This document shows, piece by piece, positions 45,515 to 55,583 of a DNA stretch of 64,000 nucleotides. How positions within the stretch are numbered: position 1 is the first letter of the stretch; each line of letters starts with the position of its first letter. The notes below the pieces were generated by a model, which was given only the letters and a program-made list of their open reading frames with translations, did no database searches and was not told the origin of the DNA. A program made the translations under genes and the position numbers. Source of the stretch: Aricia agestis (Eukaryota; Arthropoda; Insecta; Lepidoptera; Lycaenidae); contig NC_056418.1 of the NCBI RefSeq assembly GCF_905147365.1, positions 6,819,262 to 6,883,261 on the forward strand, written 5' to 3'.

Positions 45515-46238
45515 TAATATTATATAGTACCGCGCGGCTCCAACCACCTAAATGAGAAATTCCGCGAGGACCGACGTACATCTCCTCGCAAAAGAAGTTG
45601 CCTTTATCCTTTACAGTTTACTCTATATCTGTGTTACAAGAAATCATACCAGGAGTTCTTAAAATTAGCGCATTCAAACAAACAAGCTTTATACTAAGTA
45701 GATTTAGATGAAACTAGGCAGTAGCAATACTATTAAAAATAGGCTAAACGTAATAGTTTACAAGGGTTAAAATTTTTCAAAAGTTGGAATTACGGTTAGC
45801 AACAGCTTTAGCGACTCCTAAAGGTATTAAAATATCTAGGTACAGTAACGAAAAGTTTTGAAAATAATAAATCAGTGGGTACATTTTCAACCTTTGAAAA
45901 ATCTCTTCAATATTTTCCACAAAATATTGTGTGAAGACGGTGAAAATGCGGAAAATGAGGTTTCCTCGTCAAAAGTAAATGAGGTGTGAGATCACGGCTC
46001 ACCTTGCTTAAGCTCCGAATTTGGGTCAATTTTCACTTTCCTCAGGCCGAAAAGTATTAGGGCTGTGTTATACAACCTGTGAGTCGCAAGTTGGGGGTCG
46101 TGAAGCTTCTGAATGGATGCCAGAGATCGAGAGTAATATTTCGGTAAAAAAAAACAATAATGATTTATGTATTGAGTAGGAGAATTTTAAGTAAAGGATA
46201 ATATTATATATTATTCATAAACATAAATGCATACTTGA
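45515..46238. other. no recognisable gene
   Basis: Begins with a degenerate Helitron-type 3' segment ('ccgcgcggctccaaccacct') and otherwise lacks recognisable structure. Confidence 0.35.
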
Positions 46239-46651
46239 TAAAAATTAAGTAATTTAAAAAAACCCCCGCCAAACAACTTTAAAAAGTAATGAAATAATAT
46301 ATTTTACTGACTTTAAGTTTAAATAATTCCTAAGTGTAAAGTGATATTTTAGTCCATAATTGTTGTCACGGTGTGTCGGGGGACCGCCAACAGTGTCTTT
46401 TGCATTTTGTATCACCATGTCACTGATTGTCTCGATTTGGTTAGCTGAAACCTGACCCTTAAACTATAATGTTATGTGAAATCAAACATCTACATTAGCG
46501 GTCCCCCGACACACCTTGACAACAATTATGGACTAAAATATCACTTTACACTTAGGAATTATTTAAACTTAAAGTCAGTAAAATATATTATTTCATTACT
46601 TTTTAAAGTTGTTTGGCGGGGGTTTTTTTAAATTACTTAATTTTATTTCAT
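46239..46651. mobile_element. foldback element with ~150-bp arms
   Basis: Left arm about 46239-46389 and right arm about 46500-46651 are near-identical inverted copies (aaacccccgccaaacaactt; tcctaagtgtaaagtgatat; ggactaaaatatcac). The 110-bp loop starts and ends with ggtcccccgacacacc and its inverse, an inner inverted repeat. The arms retain high identity. Confidence 0.85.
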
Positions 46652-46813
46652 GCTTTTTAAACTTCTGTTGGTTATAGTGCAGAATAATTCCTATCAACAT
46701 CTTCATATTATATCCCAATACCATCTAGGAATATCCTTTTGGATGAGGCCGTTAATAAGAGTCCAAACATGAAACCTCCACTTTGGGTTCATATGGAGCT
46801 CGGCTTCTATAGA

Positions 46814-47027
46814 ATCCAGGTGATGCTGCAGCTGCAGCATGCAAAAATTTATTGGTTATCTACGTGTTATCCAGGTGATGCTGCAGCTGCAGCATGCAAA
46901 AATTTTATGGTTATCTACGTGTTAGTAGTTGTCGCAATTAAAATAAGCCCAAACATGAAACCATTGCTCTAAGTTGCTGAGGAGTTGGGTATCCTATTGA
47001 TTACCAGGTGATGCTGCAGCACCAGGT
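46814..47027. repeat. 55-bp tandem repeat with ATGCTGCAGCTGCAGCAT palindrome
   Basis: Two units starting 46814 and 46869 (atccaggtgatgctgcagct ...), plus a third partial motif at 47003 (accaggtgatgctgcagcac). Each unit holds an 18-bp perfect palindrome with overlapping PstI/PvuII-type cores. Confidence 0.85.
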
Positions 47028-47179
47028 CAACTTTCCATTAATGTGTAAATATTCATAAATATCACGAACTAGAATGCAATAAAGCCCACCAAACCACTGC
47101 AAGTTGCTAATCGGCCCTTCACGAACCAGATGAACCACGATTTTTCAGCACAGAGCAGGCTGATGATGATGAACTATAG

Positions 47180-47375
47180 CTAAGAACACTCTCAATTAAG
47201 TCAGCTTTCAAACAAAAAAAACTAGATCAAAATCGGTCCACCCGTTTGGATGCTACGATGCCACAGACAGACAGAGAGACAGACAGACAGACAGACAGAC
47301 AGCCAGACAGACAGACAGACAGACCGACAGACAGACACGTCAAACTTATAACACCCCTCTTTTTTGTCGGGGGTT
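47180..47375 (-). repeat. (GACA)n-bearing interspersed repeat tail
   Basis: aaaatcggtccacccgtttg, about 70 bp of (GACA)n, then cgtcaaacttataacacccc and gtcgggggttaaac. An inverse fragment is at about 50230-50290. Likely the 3' end of a common lepidopteran non-LTR or Helitron family; class uncertain. Confidence 0.55.
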
Positions 47376-47399
47376 AAACATATAAAAAACAAAGGATGG

Positions 47400-48055
47400 G
47401 TAATGGCGATGGCGAATTTTTTTTTATACCAGGGGGGGTCGCATCATAAAAAAAGGTTGAAAAACACTGTATTAGGGGAAGAACGTTCACATCGGAATTT
47501 ATTATATTAATAGATATTTATGTTGCGCCACGCGTTGATTTAGGCACTTTAATTTAAATTAAATGGGATAGGATACTTTTTCATTTCCTTATTAATAGGT
47601 ATAAATGCGAAAGTGTGTCAGTCTGTTATCTCTTTACGCTTTACGGCTGAACCGGTTTAGATGAAACTTGGTATATACCATAAAGTTAATATACCTACCT
47701 AGTGAAATTATAGAGAAACAAAGGCCTGAGCAAGAGACATGTCACTATCAGTAACACTGCGTGGTAAAAAAGACGTGTGATACATGACAGCAGAACTCCT
47801 TTTTGACGTTCAGTCGGCACTTGTCGGCACTTATCGGCACGTTGACAATTTAATCTCATAGAATTCATGTTCATTCATGCTTGTATACATACCTACACAT
47901 ATTTTTACACACAGATGTAAACCAATTTCGGTTCCGTTTGACAGCTCGAGATTGTTGCTCTATTCCGCTAGGTATAATAAATTTATGCTTAGCACATACT
48001 TCAGTAAATATACGTACTCCTAACTAGTAAGTTACTAGTTAGGTTAGGTTAGTTA
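47400..48055. other. no recognisable gene
   Basis: AT-rich sequence with one weak (GTCT) Helitron-like remnant near 47600-47665 ('ataaatgcgaaagtgtgtca'). Confidence 0.35.
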
Positions 48056-48058
48056 GTA

Positions 48059-48091
48059 GCAGTCGGAGTTACTAGTAGTAACTCCGACTGC
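48059..48091. repeat. perfect 33-bp palindrome
   Basis: gcagtcggagttacta, one base, complement. A second small palindrome, cctaactagtaagttactagttagg, lies just before it (48019-48043). Confidence 0.85.
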
Positions 48092-48134
48092 TAAGCGAAG
48101 AGCTGGTTTGTATACAAAACTAGAAATATTTGAT

Positions 48135-48332
48135 ACTGCAGGATGACGCCGTTGCGCCAAAATTCGTTTATAGCGCAGGAACCGTACATTTTTTCGGAAT
48201 AAAAAGTATCCTATGTCCTTTCCCGGGTGTCAAAGTATCTCCATGCCACAGCAAAATCGGTTCAGCGGTTTGGGCGTGAAGAGGCAACAGACAGACAGGC
48301 ACACTTTAGCGTTTAAATAATATCAGAATGGA
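48135..48332 (-). mobile_element. (GTCT)n Helitron-like element
   Basis: gatgacgccgttgcgccaaa, aaccgtacattttttcggaa, tatcctatgtcctttcccgg, gcggttcagcggtttgggcg, (GACA)n. The terminal CTAG has decayed. Confidence 0.75.
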
Positions 48333-48714
48333 TAGATTGTATTACGAAACCGGTTACCACCTAATAGTGTTTTAGAACTTGTCTCCATGGAAACGACCTT
48401 GTCGGTTGTTGATTAGATCATGATAACACGAATGTTCGGCGCTTTGTTATCACGCGCACGTACATTTTTTACTCGATTGCGATCACGCGGTAAAAAATGT
48501 TTTAATTCTTGTGCGTTACTAACTGCAATGCATATTGTAATGAATATGCAAAATAGACTAAGGCCGGCCATAGACGGATCGCATCTTGCAGCGAAAACCG
48601 ACTGCAAAATGCGGTTTTAAATTAGGGTTTTTGTACAAAAAGTTGAAACCACATCAAAATCCTTTAGGAGATAGATGTAGCAGCAGTAAAAGTAGCAAAA
48701 TTAAGTCATAGGCA

Positions 48715-48860
48715 TAGCTGGGCATTAACTCGTTAATCCGTTAATCGTTAATTAACGAAGTTAACATTTTGATTAACGGATTAACTTTTAAGTTAACTTT
48801 TAAAAATATTTACGGACTCGTTAACTTCCGTTAATATGTAGAAGTCCGTTAATCGTTAAT
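48715..48860. mobile_element. GTTAAC-rich element end (catagctgggca)
   Basis: aggcatagctgggcattaac followed by many cgttaa/ttaacg units. The inverse (gcccagctatggtcatagg) closes a similar segment at 55190-55320, so both are copies of one low-complexity MITE-like family. Confidence 0.5.
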
Positions 48861-49370
48861 CCAATGCCTACTATTTACCGCACGGCACCGCGGCGCGGCG
48901 CGGAAACAGGTTCAGACAGTAAGGCTGGAATAAATAGTCAGTAAGTACTTAAGATGCGACCCGGTCTCAAGACGCAGTTCAGCTCTGTGATTGGTCCAAA
49001 TTTTGACAGCCAGCCAGTCACAGAGCCTGAACCGTGTCTTGAGACCGAGATGCATCTTGAGTACAGCGGGGCTAGAGGGCTAGAGTCCGTAAATATTTAA
49101 AATATTTACGGACTCCTTAACTTCCGTTAATATGTAGGAGTCCGTTAATCGTTAATCCAATGCCTACTATTTACCGCACGGCACCGCGGCGCGGCGCGGA
49201 AACAGGTTCAGACAGTAAGGCTGGAATAAATAGTCAGTAAGTACTTAAGATGCGACCTGGTCTCAAGACGCAGTTCAGCTATGTGATTGGTCCAAATTTT
49301 GACAGCCAGCCAGTCACAGAGCCTGAACCGTGTCTTGAGACCGAGATGCATCTTGAGTACAGCGGGGCTA
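48803..49370. repeat. 296-bp tandem duplication enclosing a MITE-like hairpin
   Basis: Copy 1 from 48803, copy 2 from 49099, offset 296 bp, few differences. Each copy contains ggcaccgcggcgcggcgcgg and an inverted pair (gatgcgacc.ggtctcaagac / gtcttgagaccgagatgcatc). The second copy is followed at 49360 by the CAGCGGGGCTAAAATGG MITE. Confidence 0.85.
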
Positions 49371-49558
49371 AAATGGTCACATTTAGCAATTCCTCTCAAT
49401 CAATTCAGCAAATGAATTGTCAAAACTGTCAAACTGACAAATCAGTTATAAAATACAGATATGAACTGCAAGCAGAGCTGCATTTTGCGATTTTAGAAAA
49501 ATGAATCATATTATGATTCATATCACGATTCTTCAAAGCGACCATTTTAGCCCCGCTG
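49360..49558. mobile_element. MITE, CAGCGGGGCTAAAATGG family
   Basis: Ends cagcggggctaaaatggtca and gaccattttagccccgctg, 199 bp; inverse of 35714-35921. Around it, aaggctggaataaatagtcag (49219) and ctgactatttataccggcctt (49557) are inverted, so it may be nested in a larger element. Confidence 0.75.
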
Positions 49559-49824
49559 ACTATTTATACCGGCCTTATGAAACGACAAGTGCCGGGCGGG
49601 CGGGCAGCGCGGCGCCGCGGCACGGCAGCAGCGAGTGAAACAAAAACAATAATACATACGTTTTTAGGCGCGTGCGAGTGAGAAAAGATTTGTTTCGTTT
49701 TACCATTTCATTATTTAAGTATTTTGTTTTGTCCTTAACCTGTTAACTTCCAGAACCTAAACCAATAAATTTAATATGTACACTAACGTAATGATATAAG
49801 TTATAACAAGGCCATTACACATAT

Positions 49825-50112
49825 TAAGAGGAGTCAACACCGCCGTTTTTCCATACAAACGCTGTCCCCTGTTTCCTCCCTGGATAATGCCGGTAGAGCT
49901 GTGATTTTTTTCCTGAATATCTATGGCCACTATTAGCATGTCCCTGTGTTTTCTTTTTTTTCATAATTTAATTATTAAAAAAGATATGAACGTTTAAAAA
50001 CCCAAAAAAATGGTCAGATTTTCCGCTGTGTTCAAACATCCACAAAACAAATTTGGCTAGATTATACAAAAAAAGCAAAACATAGGAACACAGCTCAAGC
50101 CTTGCTTTAATT
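49825..50112 (-). repeat. interspersed repeat, gcttgagctgtgttcctatg family
   Basis: Inverse copy of 31441-31720, high similarity across 280 bp. Followed by a G run (50115-50127). Confidence 0.7.
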
Positions 50113-50463
50113 TCTAAGGCAAGGGGGGGGGGGACGAAGTGTGACACGGTTAGACATAAGGGGTGGGGCTGAGTTTTGTGCTATCATATTAAAATTTAAT
50201 CTAGAAAGAAATATTGAAGTGGTTTCAATTTTTAACCACCGACAAAAAGAGGGGTGTTATAAGTTTGACGTGTGGACCGATTTTGATCTACTTTTTTTTT
50301 TGTGTGACGTACTTTATGGATGGTCCCTAAATAATAAACTTTTTCTTGACAGTTTTTATTAATATATTAAAATCACACTAATATTCATGATATTAGGCTA
50401 CTTGACCTACTTTTTTTCTTCATGTTAATCGCTTCGTAATCATTAATTTTCAGAAAAAAACCA

Positions 50464-50510
50464 ATATTTTAATATTTTACACAGTTCTACTGTGTAAAAT
50501 ATTAAAATAT
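50464..50510. repeat. perfect hairpin, 21-bp arms
   Basis: atattttaatattttacaca(g), five bases, then the complement. Confidence 0.85.
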
Positions 50511-50799
50511 ATTATACCCATAAAATTTTTGACTGAAAAATATGCCTTATAAATGGCGCCTAAAACCTGCCTTAGTGTGACGTCATACGTTTTGTATTCT
50601 AAATTCTCTTTATTTGAACATTTTTTTTGTGCTAAAATATGTACGAGTCTAAAAGTGACCAAAAATTATAAAAAATTAGAAATTATTTGTAATGTTGAAA
50701 ACTTTTGGCCATTTCATTTCCGGTCTACAATAAATGGAGATAATATATAAAACTGATGTTTTATTTGAATTATTCCAGAAAATATATTTTACAAATCTT

Positions 50800-50945
50800 T
50801 TCAAAATCAAAATCAAATCAAAATCAAAATATTTTTTATTCAGAGTAATTTTTTTACAAAAATATTTCTGAACGTCGATACTAAGGTGCCTACCACCGGT
50901 TCGGGAACTAACCCGGCGAGAAGAACCGGCGTAAGAAACTTTCTA
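50800..50945 (-). mobile_element. LINE-type 3' end fragment
   Basis: The (aaaatc)n run, then tttttattcagagtaat, gtgcctaccaccggttcggg and aacccggcgagaagaaccgg, looks like the 3' tail region of a common lepidopteran non-LTR element, read on minus and ending in a simple (GATTTT)n repeat. Class inferred from the simple-repeat tail. Confidence 0.5.
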
Positions 50946-51244
50946 GGTTTATTCTTATTATTATTTATGTACAAATAAACTTACATATAACGAGCGCGAT
51001 AAATAAAAGATATTAAATTACTAGTGTGATGACGTCACATCCAAATCGGAAGTACCGCAAAAGCGTTTTCGTCAGTACAAAAATTATATTTTCATAAAAT
51101 CGTATCTTCAAATCGACTCTATTTATCAATCATAAGCTTTTATTTGATGATAAGGTTGAAATACGGTTTCCTAAGCCAAGTTCTACTAGAAATATGCATT
51201 TGTTCAATGAAATTGAATATAGGTCAAGTAGCCTATCATTATAA

Positions 51245-52138
51245 CTATACCATGGCCAATCCTTTTCTCTCTCTTACTGCTAAATGTCGTGGTATGCGAC
51301 CGTCGATTATCTCTGGTAACAGGCAGTCAAAGTAAAAGGTTTCTAATATAGGTTCCATTTTGTGCCAAAATGCGTCGTCTCTCTTAATTTTTTCGAAAAG
51401 TAAGCCTTTGCAGCTCCACAAAATAAAATAACAAAAATTTCGGCCGGTTATATGTAGTTGCCCCTGCACTTGAAAGAAATAATTGTGATTCCTTTTTAAT
51501 TCTAGGGTGCCATTTTTAAATACGCAGAAGTCTATTTTCTTTTGCTCTATTCCTTCTTTAGGCGTTAAGTCAAAAATTTTGTAAGGACATTTTACTTCAA
51601 CTATCGAATATTCTCCAACAAGACCATCAGGACTTGCTGCCAAAAAAGTTTTATGCTTGTCGACGAATAATCCACATTTTGACACCGGTAGTCCAGTTTC
51701 TTTAATGAATTGTTGTATTGCTTCATCCTCTTTTTCTCTACCATAATTTGTAGCAAGAGTGCCTTTTAATTGAGAATATAGTAAATATTTTAAAAGTCCT
51801 GTTACTGATGTTGTCTTTCGTAATTTACAAATTCGACCGAAGTTGGATGCTGTAAGGCGTTTACGGCTTTCTACTGCCCACAACCTATTTTCGCTTTGGC
51901 CAACAGTGTTTTGTTGAAGCTCATCAAATTTATCATATATCTCAGGTGGCATATCTGGTTCTAGGTCTAACTGACCATAATTCTCATCGGGTCCAGTAAC
52001 TTTTCTTCTTTTGTTCGGTACGTTATCACCGAAAGCACTCCTTCTCTTTCGAATTCTTTCTCTAATGATTTTGGAGCGCTGTTTCTTATCTATGAATTAT
52101 TTGGTATATTTTCCAGGGCTACAACCTTGAATTTTTTT
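51245..52138 (-). pseudogene. YqaJ-type exonuclease domain of the transposon polyprotein
   Basis: The open part from 51952 encodes 235 residues, and the frame is open back to 52096. Motifs of the YqaJ/lambda-exonuclease fold (PD-(D/E)xK): RKRLTASNFGRI near the N-terminus, the catalytic ASPDGLV...VEVKCPY pair, and YFFQVQGQLHITGR. The family digests or resects DNA ends and is best known from phages and some large DNA viruses; in animals it is often found in mobile elements. The same frame (frame of 52387) runs upstream into the transposase end, broken by TAA at 52097-52099 and at 52139-52141, so both domains were probably one protein. The nuclease core itself has no internal stop. Confidence 0.75.
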
Positions 52139-53480
52139 TTATAGGCGTGCGTGGATAGCCGTTTCACTATTCCACGATGTTACTGCACCAAAACACCGTG
52201 TCTGATATGAACCTCTAGCAGTGTAGTTCACCCTTTTACCGCCAATAAATTTGGCAATTACATTATTAAATTGCTCCACGGTGTTATTGGTTATATCTAA
52301 AATAAGGCTTTCTGAATTAGATACCAGCATCAACAGGTATTGCTGAATATCTGCCCATATTCCACAAGATTGGAGATCCGGTACCAAATTTGTGTCATTG
52401 GTATATTTTTGTCCATTTTAAGGTTTTTTATTTTATCACCGTGGTCATTATTTTGCTCTTTTCTATGGTTTACAGCTCCAACCACTGCTTTCCTCAAGCG
52501 CAAAACGTTGGACTGAACTTTTTTTCTTAGGTCAACTGGAACAAAGCCTTTGTGGTTGATTGTTTTTTTGGCTAATGCTTTTATTTTATTACAAAAGTTG
52601 CGGAGCAAATGGTTTTTACACTCAATTTTAGTTATAGTAAAGTCATGCCCATATGGCTTATTCAATAGCAATTTTTTTATCACACTGGAGTCGCCATCTC
52701 CGATAAGTTTATTATATTTTACTCCATGCATCTCCATACTTTTTGCAATCCCTTCTGCTATTATATCCGCTTCCATGGCGTTGGCGCTGTCATTCCAGTT
52801 TTTAAAGCACCTGTGTTCAGGGACATCTAGTATATTCAATTTTGCACTTCTAGAACATATACAGCAATAGGAGTTTCGAATTCCAAGAAATAATACCTTT
52901 TTGGTCCTAAGTCCAACTATGCAACCAGCACCAGACGCCGAGCTGAATCCGCTTTTGTATGACCGTTTTGCCCAAGATCCATCTGCAACCACTGATATTA
53001 GAGGGCAACCATCGTTGTCTAAATCGCCATTCAAGACAGCTAGTCTTTTTTCCTCTTGAGCTGCTGCGATCATCTCGTCTATGCCACATTCTTCAATTTT
53101 CGGTGTCAGACGTTGTTCAATCCTTGTGTATGTGGTATTGCTCATAACTGGCATATTTAAAACACTACATATCTCATTCAGTTGTCCATATCCATTTCCA
53201 TAACAGACTATTCCTTCTACAACAGCGTCATTTACAGATAGTTTCAATTTTGGATCTTCGCTGTACACTATTTCCTTCATTGTACACATTTTGCATTCAA
53301 ATTTATATTTGCTAACAAATCCTGTTCGCAGTTCTCCTAAGAACTTTAAATCAGCAAACGTGCAATCTGTGTGTTCATGCTTGATTTTCGAAAGCTGGGA
53401 AAAAAATATTTGATATTCACTATTCTACGTCCTTCCAAATGTTTATGCTGAACTGTTTCATCGATATCGTTGTCAGTTTA
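52139..53480 (-). pseudogene. Mutator-like transposase, frameshifted
   Basis: Main open segment 52330-53289, extendable in frame to about 53404. It begins with the zinc-ribbon-like C..C (FECKMC), followed by VVADGSWAKRSY and LIGDGDSSVI, the first two acidic residues of a DDE-type site. CCICSR...EHRC and ECKNHLLRN are C/H motifs of this family. The last acidic residue is likely the E of NNTVEQFNNV, in the next segment (52139-52387). Breaks: a one-base frame change in the T run near 53400-53406 separates EGRRIVNIKYF from SQLSKIKHEH; another lies near 53475; another near 52390. It matches the Mutator-like domain annotated in many animal proteins. Confidence 0.7.
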
Positions 53481-53647
53481 AATGCTGATCATAACAAATC
53501 GTTAAGTCAAAATCTGACTCTGAGGTAGAGCTTGTATTTCCTTCAAATACGTTATCGTTGAAAGTTTCATGCATTTGCGATATATCTGAGTTTTCCTTGT
53601 TTTCATCACTGTAACAATTATTATAGAAACAGCATTCATTATTAAAC
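53473..53647 (-). pseudogene. linker segment of the transposon protein
   Basis: Open minus-strand stretch rich in N, S, E and D (SDENKENSDISQM) between the repeat block and the transposase, in a different frame from the EGRRIV segment that follows. Interpreted as the variable region between N-terminus and catalytic domain. It stops at the inserted repeat (53648). Confidence 0.4.
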
Positions 53648-54388
53648 TGTGAAAATTTCAGAAGTCTAGCTATAGCGGTCATTGAGTTACAACTTGGAGA
53701 CAGACTGAAAGATAGACAGACAGACAGACAGACATCGAAGTCTCAGTAATAGGGTCCCGTTTTTACCCTTTGGTACCCTAAGGTACTAAGACCGCTATAG
53801 CTAGACTTCTGAAATGTTTATAGATTGTGTATATCTGTTGCCGCTATAGTAACTACTAAAAACAAAATAAAATTAATATTTAAGTGGAGCTCCCATACAA
53901 CAAACCTGATTTTTTGGCCCTTTTGCCCGTAATGAATAATAGCAACTTGAAATTTTCACAAAATTTTAAATTATATTAAATTTGTACTTTTATTAAAGTA
54001 TATACTTTTATAAAATATTTATTTATATTTTAATTTTATTATTTACTATTGTAAATAATAAAATTAAAATATACTTAAATAAATATTTTAGTGGGCTCCC
54101 ATACAAAAAACACAATTTTTTGCCAACTTTAGCTTAGCTGCCTTTAGCTCTATAATGGTACGGAACCTTTCGTGCGCGAGTGCGACTCGCACGTGGCCGA
54201 TTTTATTTATTAGTTTTTGTTGTCTTAGCGGCAACAGAAATACATAATCTTTGAAAACAACTCTCTAGCTATTACTGTACCTATAACCTACTAGCTACTA
54301 CATACAGCCTGGAGGTAGACAGATGGACAGACATCGAAGTTTTAGTAATAGAGTCCCGTTTTCGGTTGGGTACGGAACCCTAAAAATA
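53648..54388. mobile_element. three GGGTTCCGTACC-family segments, head to head
   Basis: 53648-53776 is a minus copy of the (GTCT) end; 53777-54200 is a plus copy from the ctatagctagacttctgaaa region to gcgactcgcacgtggccgat; 54205-54388 is another minus end (ttggcggcaac to gggtacggaaccctaa). The block interrupts the Mutator-like gene. Confidence 0.7.
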
Positions 54389-54429
54389 TTAAACAACAGA
54401 CAGGCAGACAGACCATAAAGTTGTTCTTT

Positions 54430-54573
54430 TTTAACTAGAGAACTCAAAAAAAGCAACCTGGCTATAGTACTCGGTGCTAAATGGATGTGACGCTTAATGC
54501 TAAAGTGATGTTTTTTTCTTTTAGCGGATATATATAAACGCTTTTTATTCCCTTTTCTATTGCCCATTTTAAG
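54430..54573 (-). pseudogene. probable N-terminus of the Mutator-like transposon protein
   Basis: Starts ATGGGCAAT and encodes MGNRKGNKKRLYISAKRKKH, a strongly basic head of the kind often found at the start of this protein group. It is on the same strand, just upstream of the repeat block that splits the element. The link to the downstream pieces is inference from position and composition. Confidence 0.4.
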
Positions 54574-54771
54574 AGGGTTTATCTGCAACAAAAATATGAG
54601 TACTTATAATATAGATTAGCAGTTAGCACTAATGTAATGTACCTAAAACAAACTAAAGTAGACCGTTTTTTCAGTTGACTAGTTATTAAAAAATTTAAAA
54701 ACCACGTAACTTTTTTATGCCTTATAGTGGGGCATAAAGCATAGATGAACCCACTCATTTACAGGCTGTAA

Positions 54772-55025
54772 CAAAAGTAAGTGATAATACTTTAGGGTTT
54801 GTATGTGTCCCTTCACCAAGGGTATAGAGTTTACTGTGAAAAAGTAGCAGCGCTGAAACTGGTTTTTTTTTGTCATTTGTATGCAAGCGCCCAAGCCCAT
54901 ATTATGAGATAGCCCATACAAATCACAAAAAAACCCTTTCAGTGCTGCTACTTTCACAGTAAACTCTATAATATAAGGAACACATAAAAACCCACTTTTA
55001 TTTAATTTATTTTGTACTACACTTA
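54772..55025. mobile_element. Tc1/mariner-type MITE, diverged copy
   Basis: Left end caggctgtaacaaaagtaag after TA (54770-54771). Arms share gtgataatactttagggttt and gagtttactgtgaaa with 11542-11791; the right end is eroded. Confidence 0.7.
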
Positions 55026-55189
55026 GAAAGCTAGGTACCAAATTATATAATTCAAAAATTACTTACTTACGATTTATCTCTTATCGTTGAGAAAAGCTCA
55101 TAATCCAATACACAAGCCGAGGTAATAGATTTTCCAAATACTCGTCTTTCATTTCTCTAGCCGGTGGTGTATGCTCTTAACGGATTAAC

Positions 55190-55320
55190 GAATAACGTTA
55201 ACTTGCGTTTATTCGTACGAAGCCAACGCTTTAACGTTTAACGAAGCTAACTTTTTCTTTAACGGGTCAACAATTAACGAAGTTAACTATATGATTAACG
55301 GTGCCCAGCTATGGTCATAG
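55190..55320. mobile_element. GTTAAC-rich MITE-like segment
   Basis: Dense ttaacg/cgttaa motifs closing with gcccagctatggtcatagg, the inverse of the start at 48710-48735. Probably one low-complexity family. Confidence 0.45.
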
Positions 55321-55362
55321 GTGTAGTAATATTTTTCATTTATGCATAGGGCATCTACTTTA

Positions 55363-55541
55363 GGGTGGGTTGGACCAACTTACTTTAACTATAACTGTAA
55401 ATTTAACTATGACTTTAACTATAACTACAGTGCAAAATGTCGAATCTTTGGTTAAGGACGCCGTATTTAACGATAACCTTAACCGCTCATACTTATATCG
55501 AAATTTTTTATAAAGTCTCTGGTGCAAGTTGCAACCCACTC
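55363..55541. mobile_element. MITE in the CINP 3' region
   Basis: Ends gggtgggttggaccaactta and aagttgcaacccactc, with TTA (55360-55362) and TAA (55542-55544) on its sides. It lies 43 bp past the CINP stop codon and is likely included in the 3' UTR unless polyadenylation is very early. Confidence 0.7.
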
Positions 55542-55583
55542 TAACAGTTCTAAAAAGACAATGAAACAAAATATGATTACCAA

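Larger units (their letters stand above)
51245..54573 (-). mobile_element. degenerate Mutator-like DNA transposon with YqaJ domain
   Basis: Minus-strand remnant encoding, in order, a basic N-terminus (54430-54573), an acidic linker (53473-53647), a Mutator-like transposase (52142-53478) and a YqaJ-type nuclease (51245-52096). A repeat block (53648-54388) splits the first two. I did not find terminal inverted repeats or target duplication, so the limits given are those of coding sequence only. Confidence 0.6.

Noticed and set aside
46739..46972. Coding exon with repeated peptide
   Set aside because: The repeated peptide follows the 55-bp tandem DNA repeat; there are no splice signals and no known family.
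48042..48058. Telomeric TTAGG repeats
   Set aside because: Only two or three imperfect units next to other palindromes; not a telomeric array.
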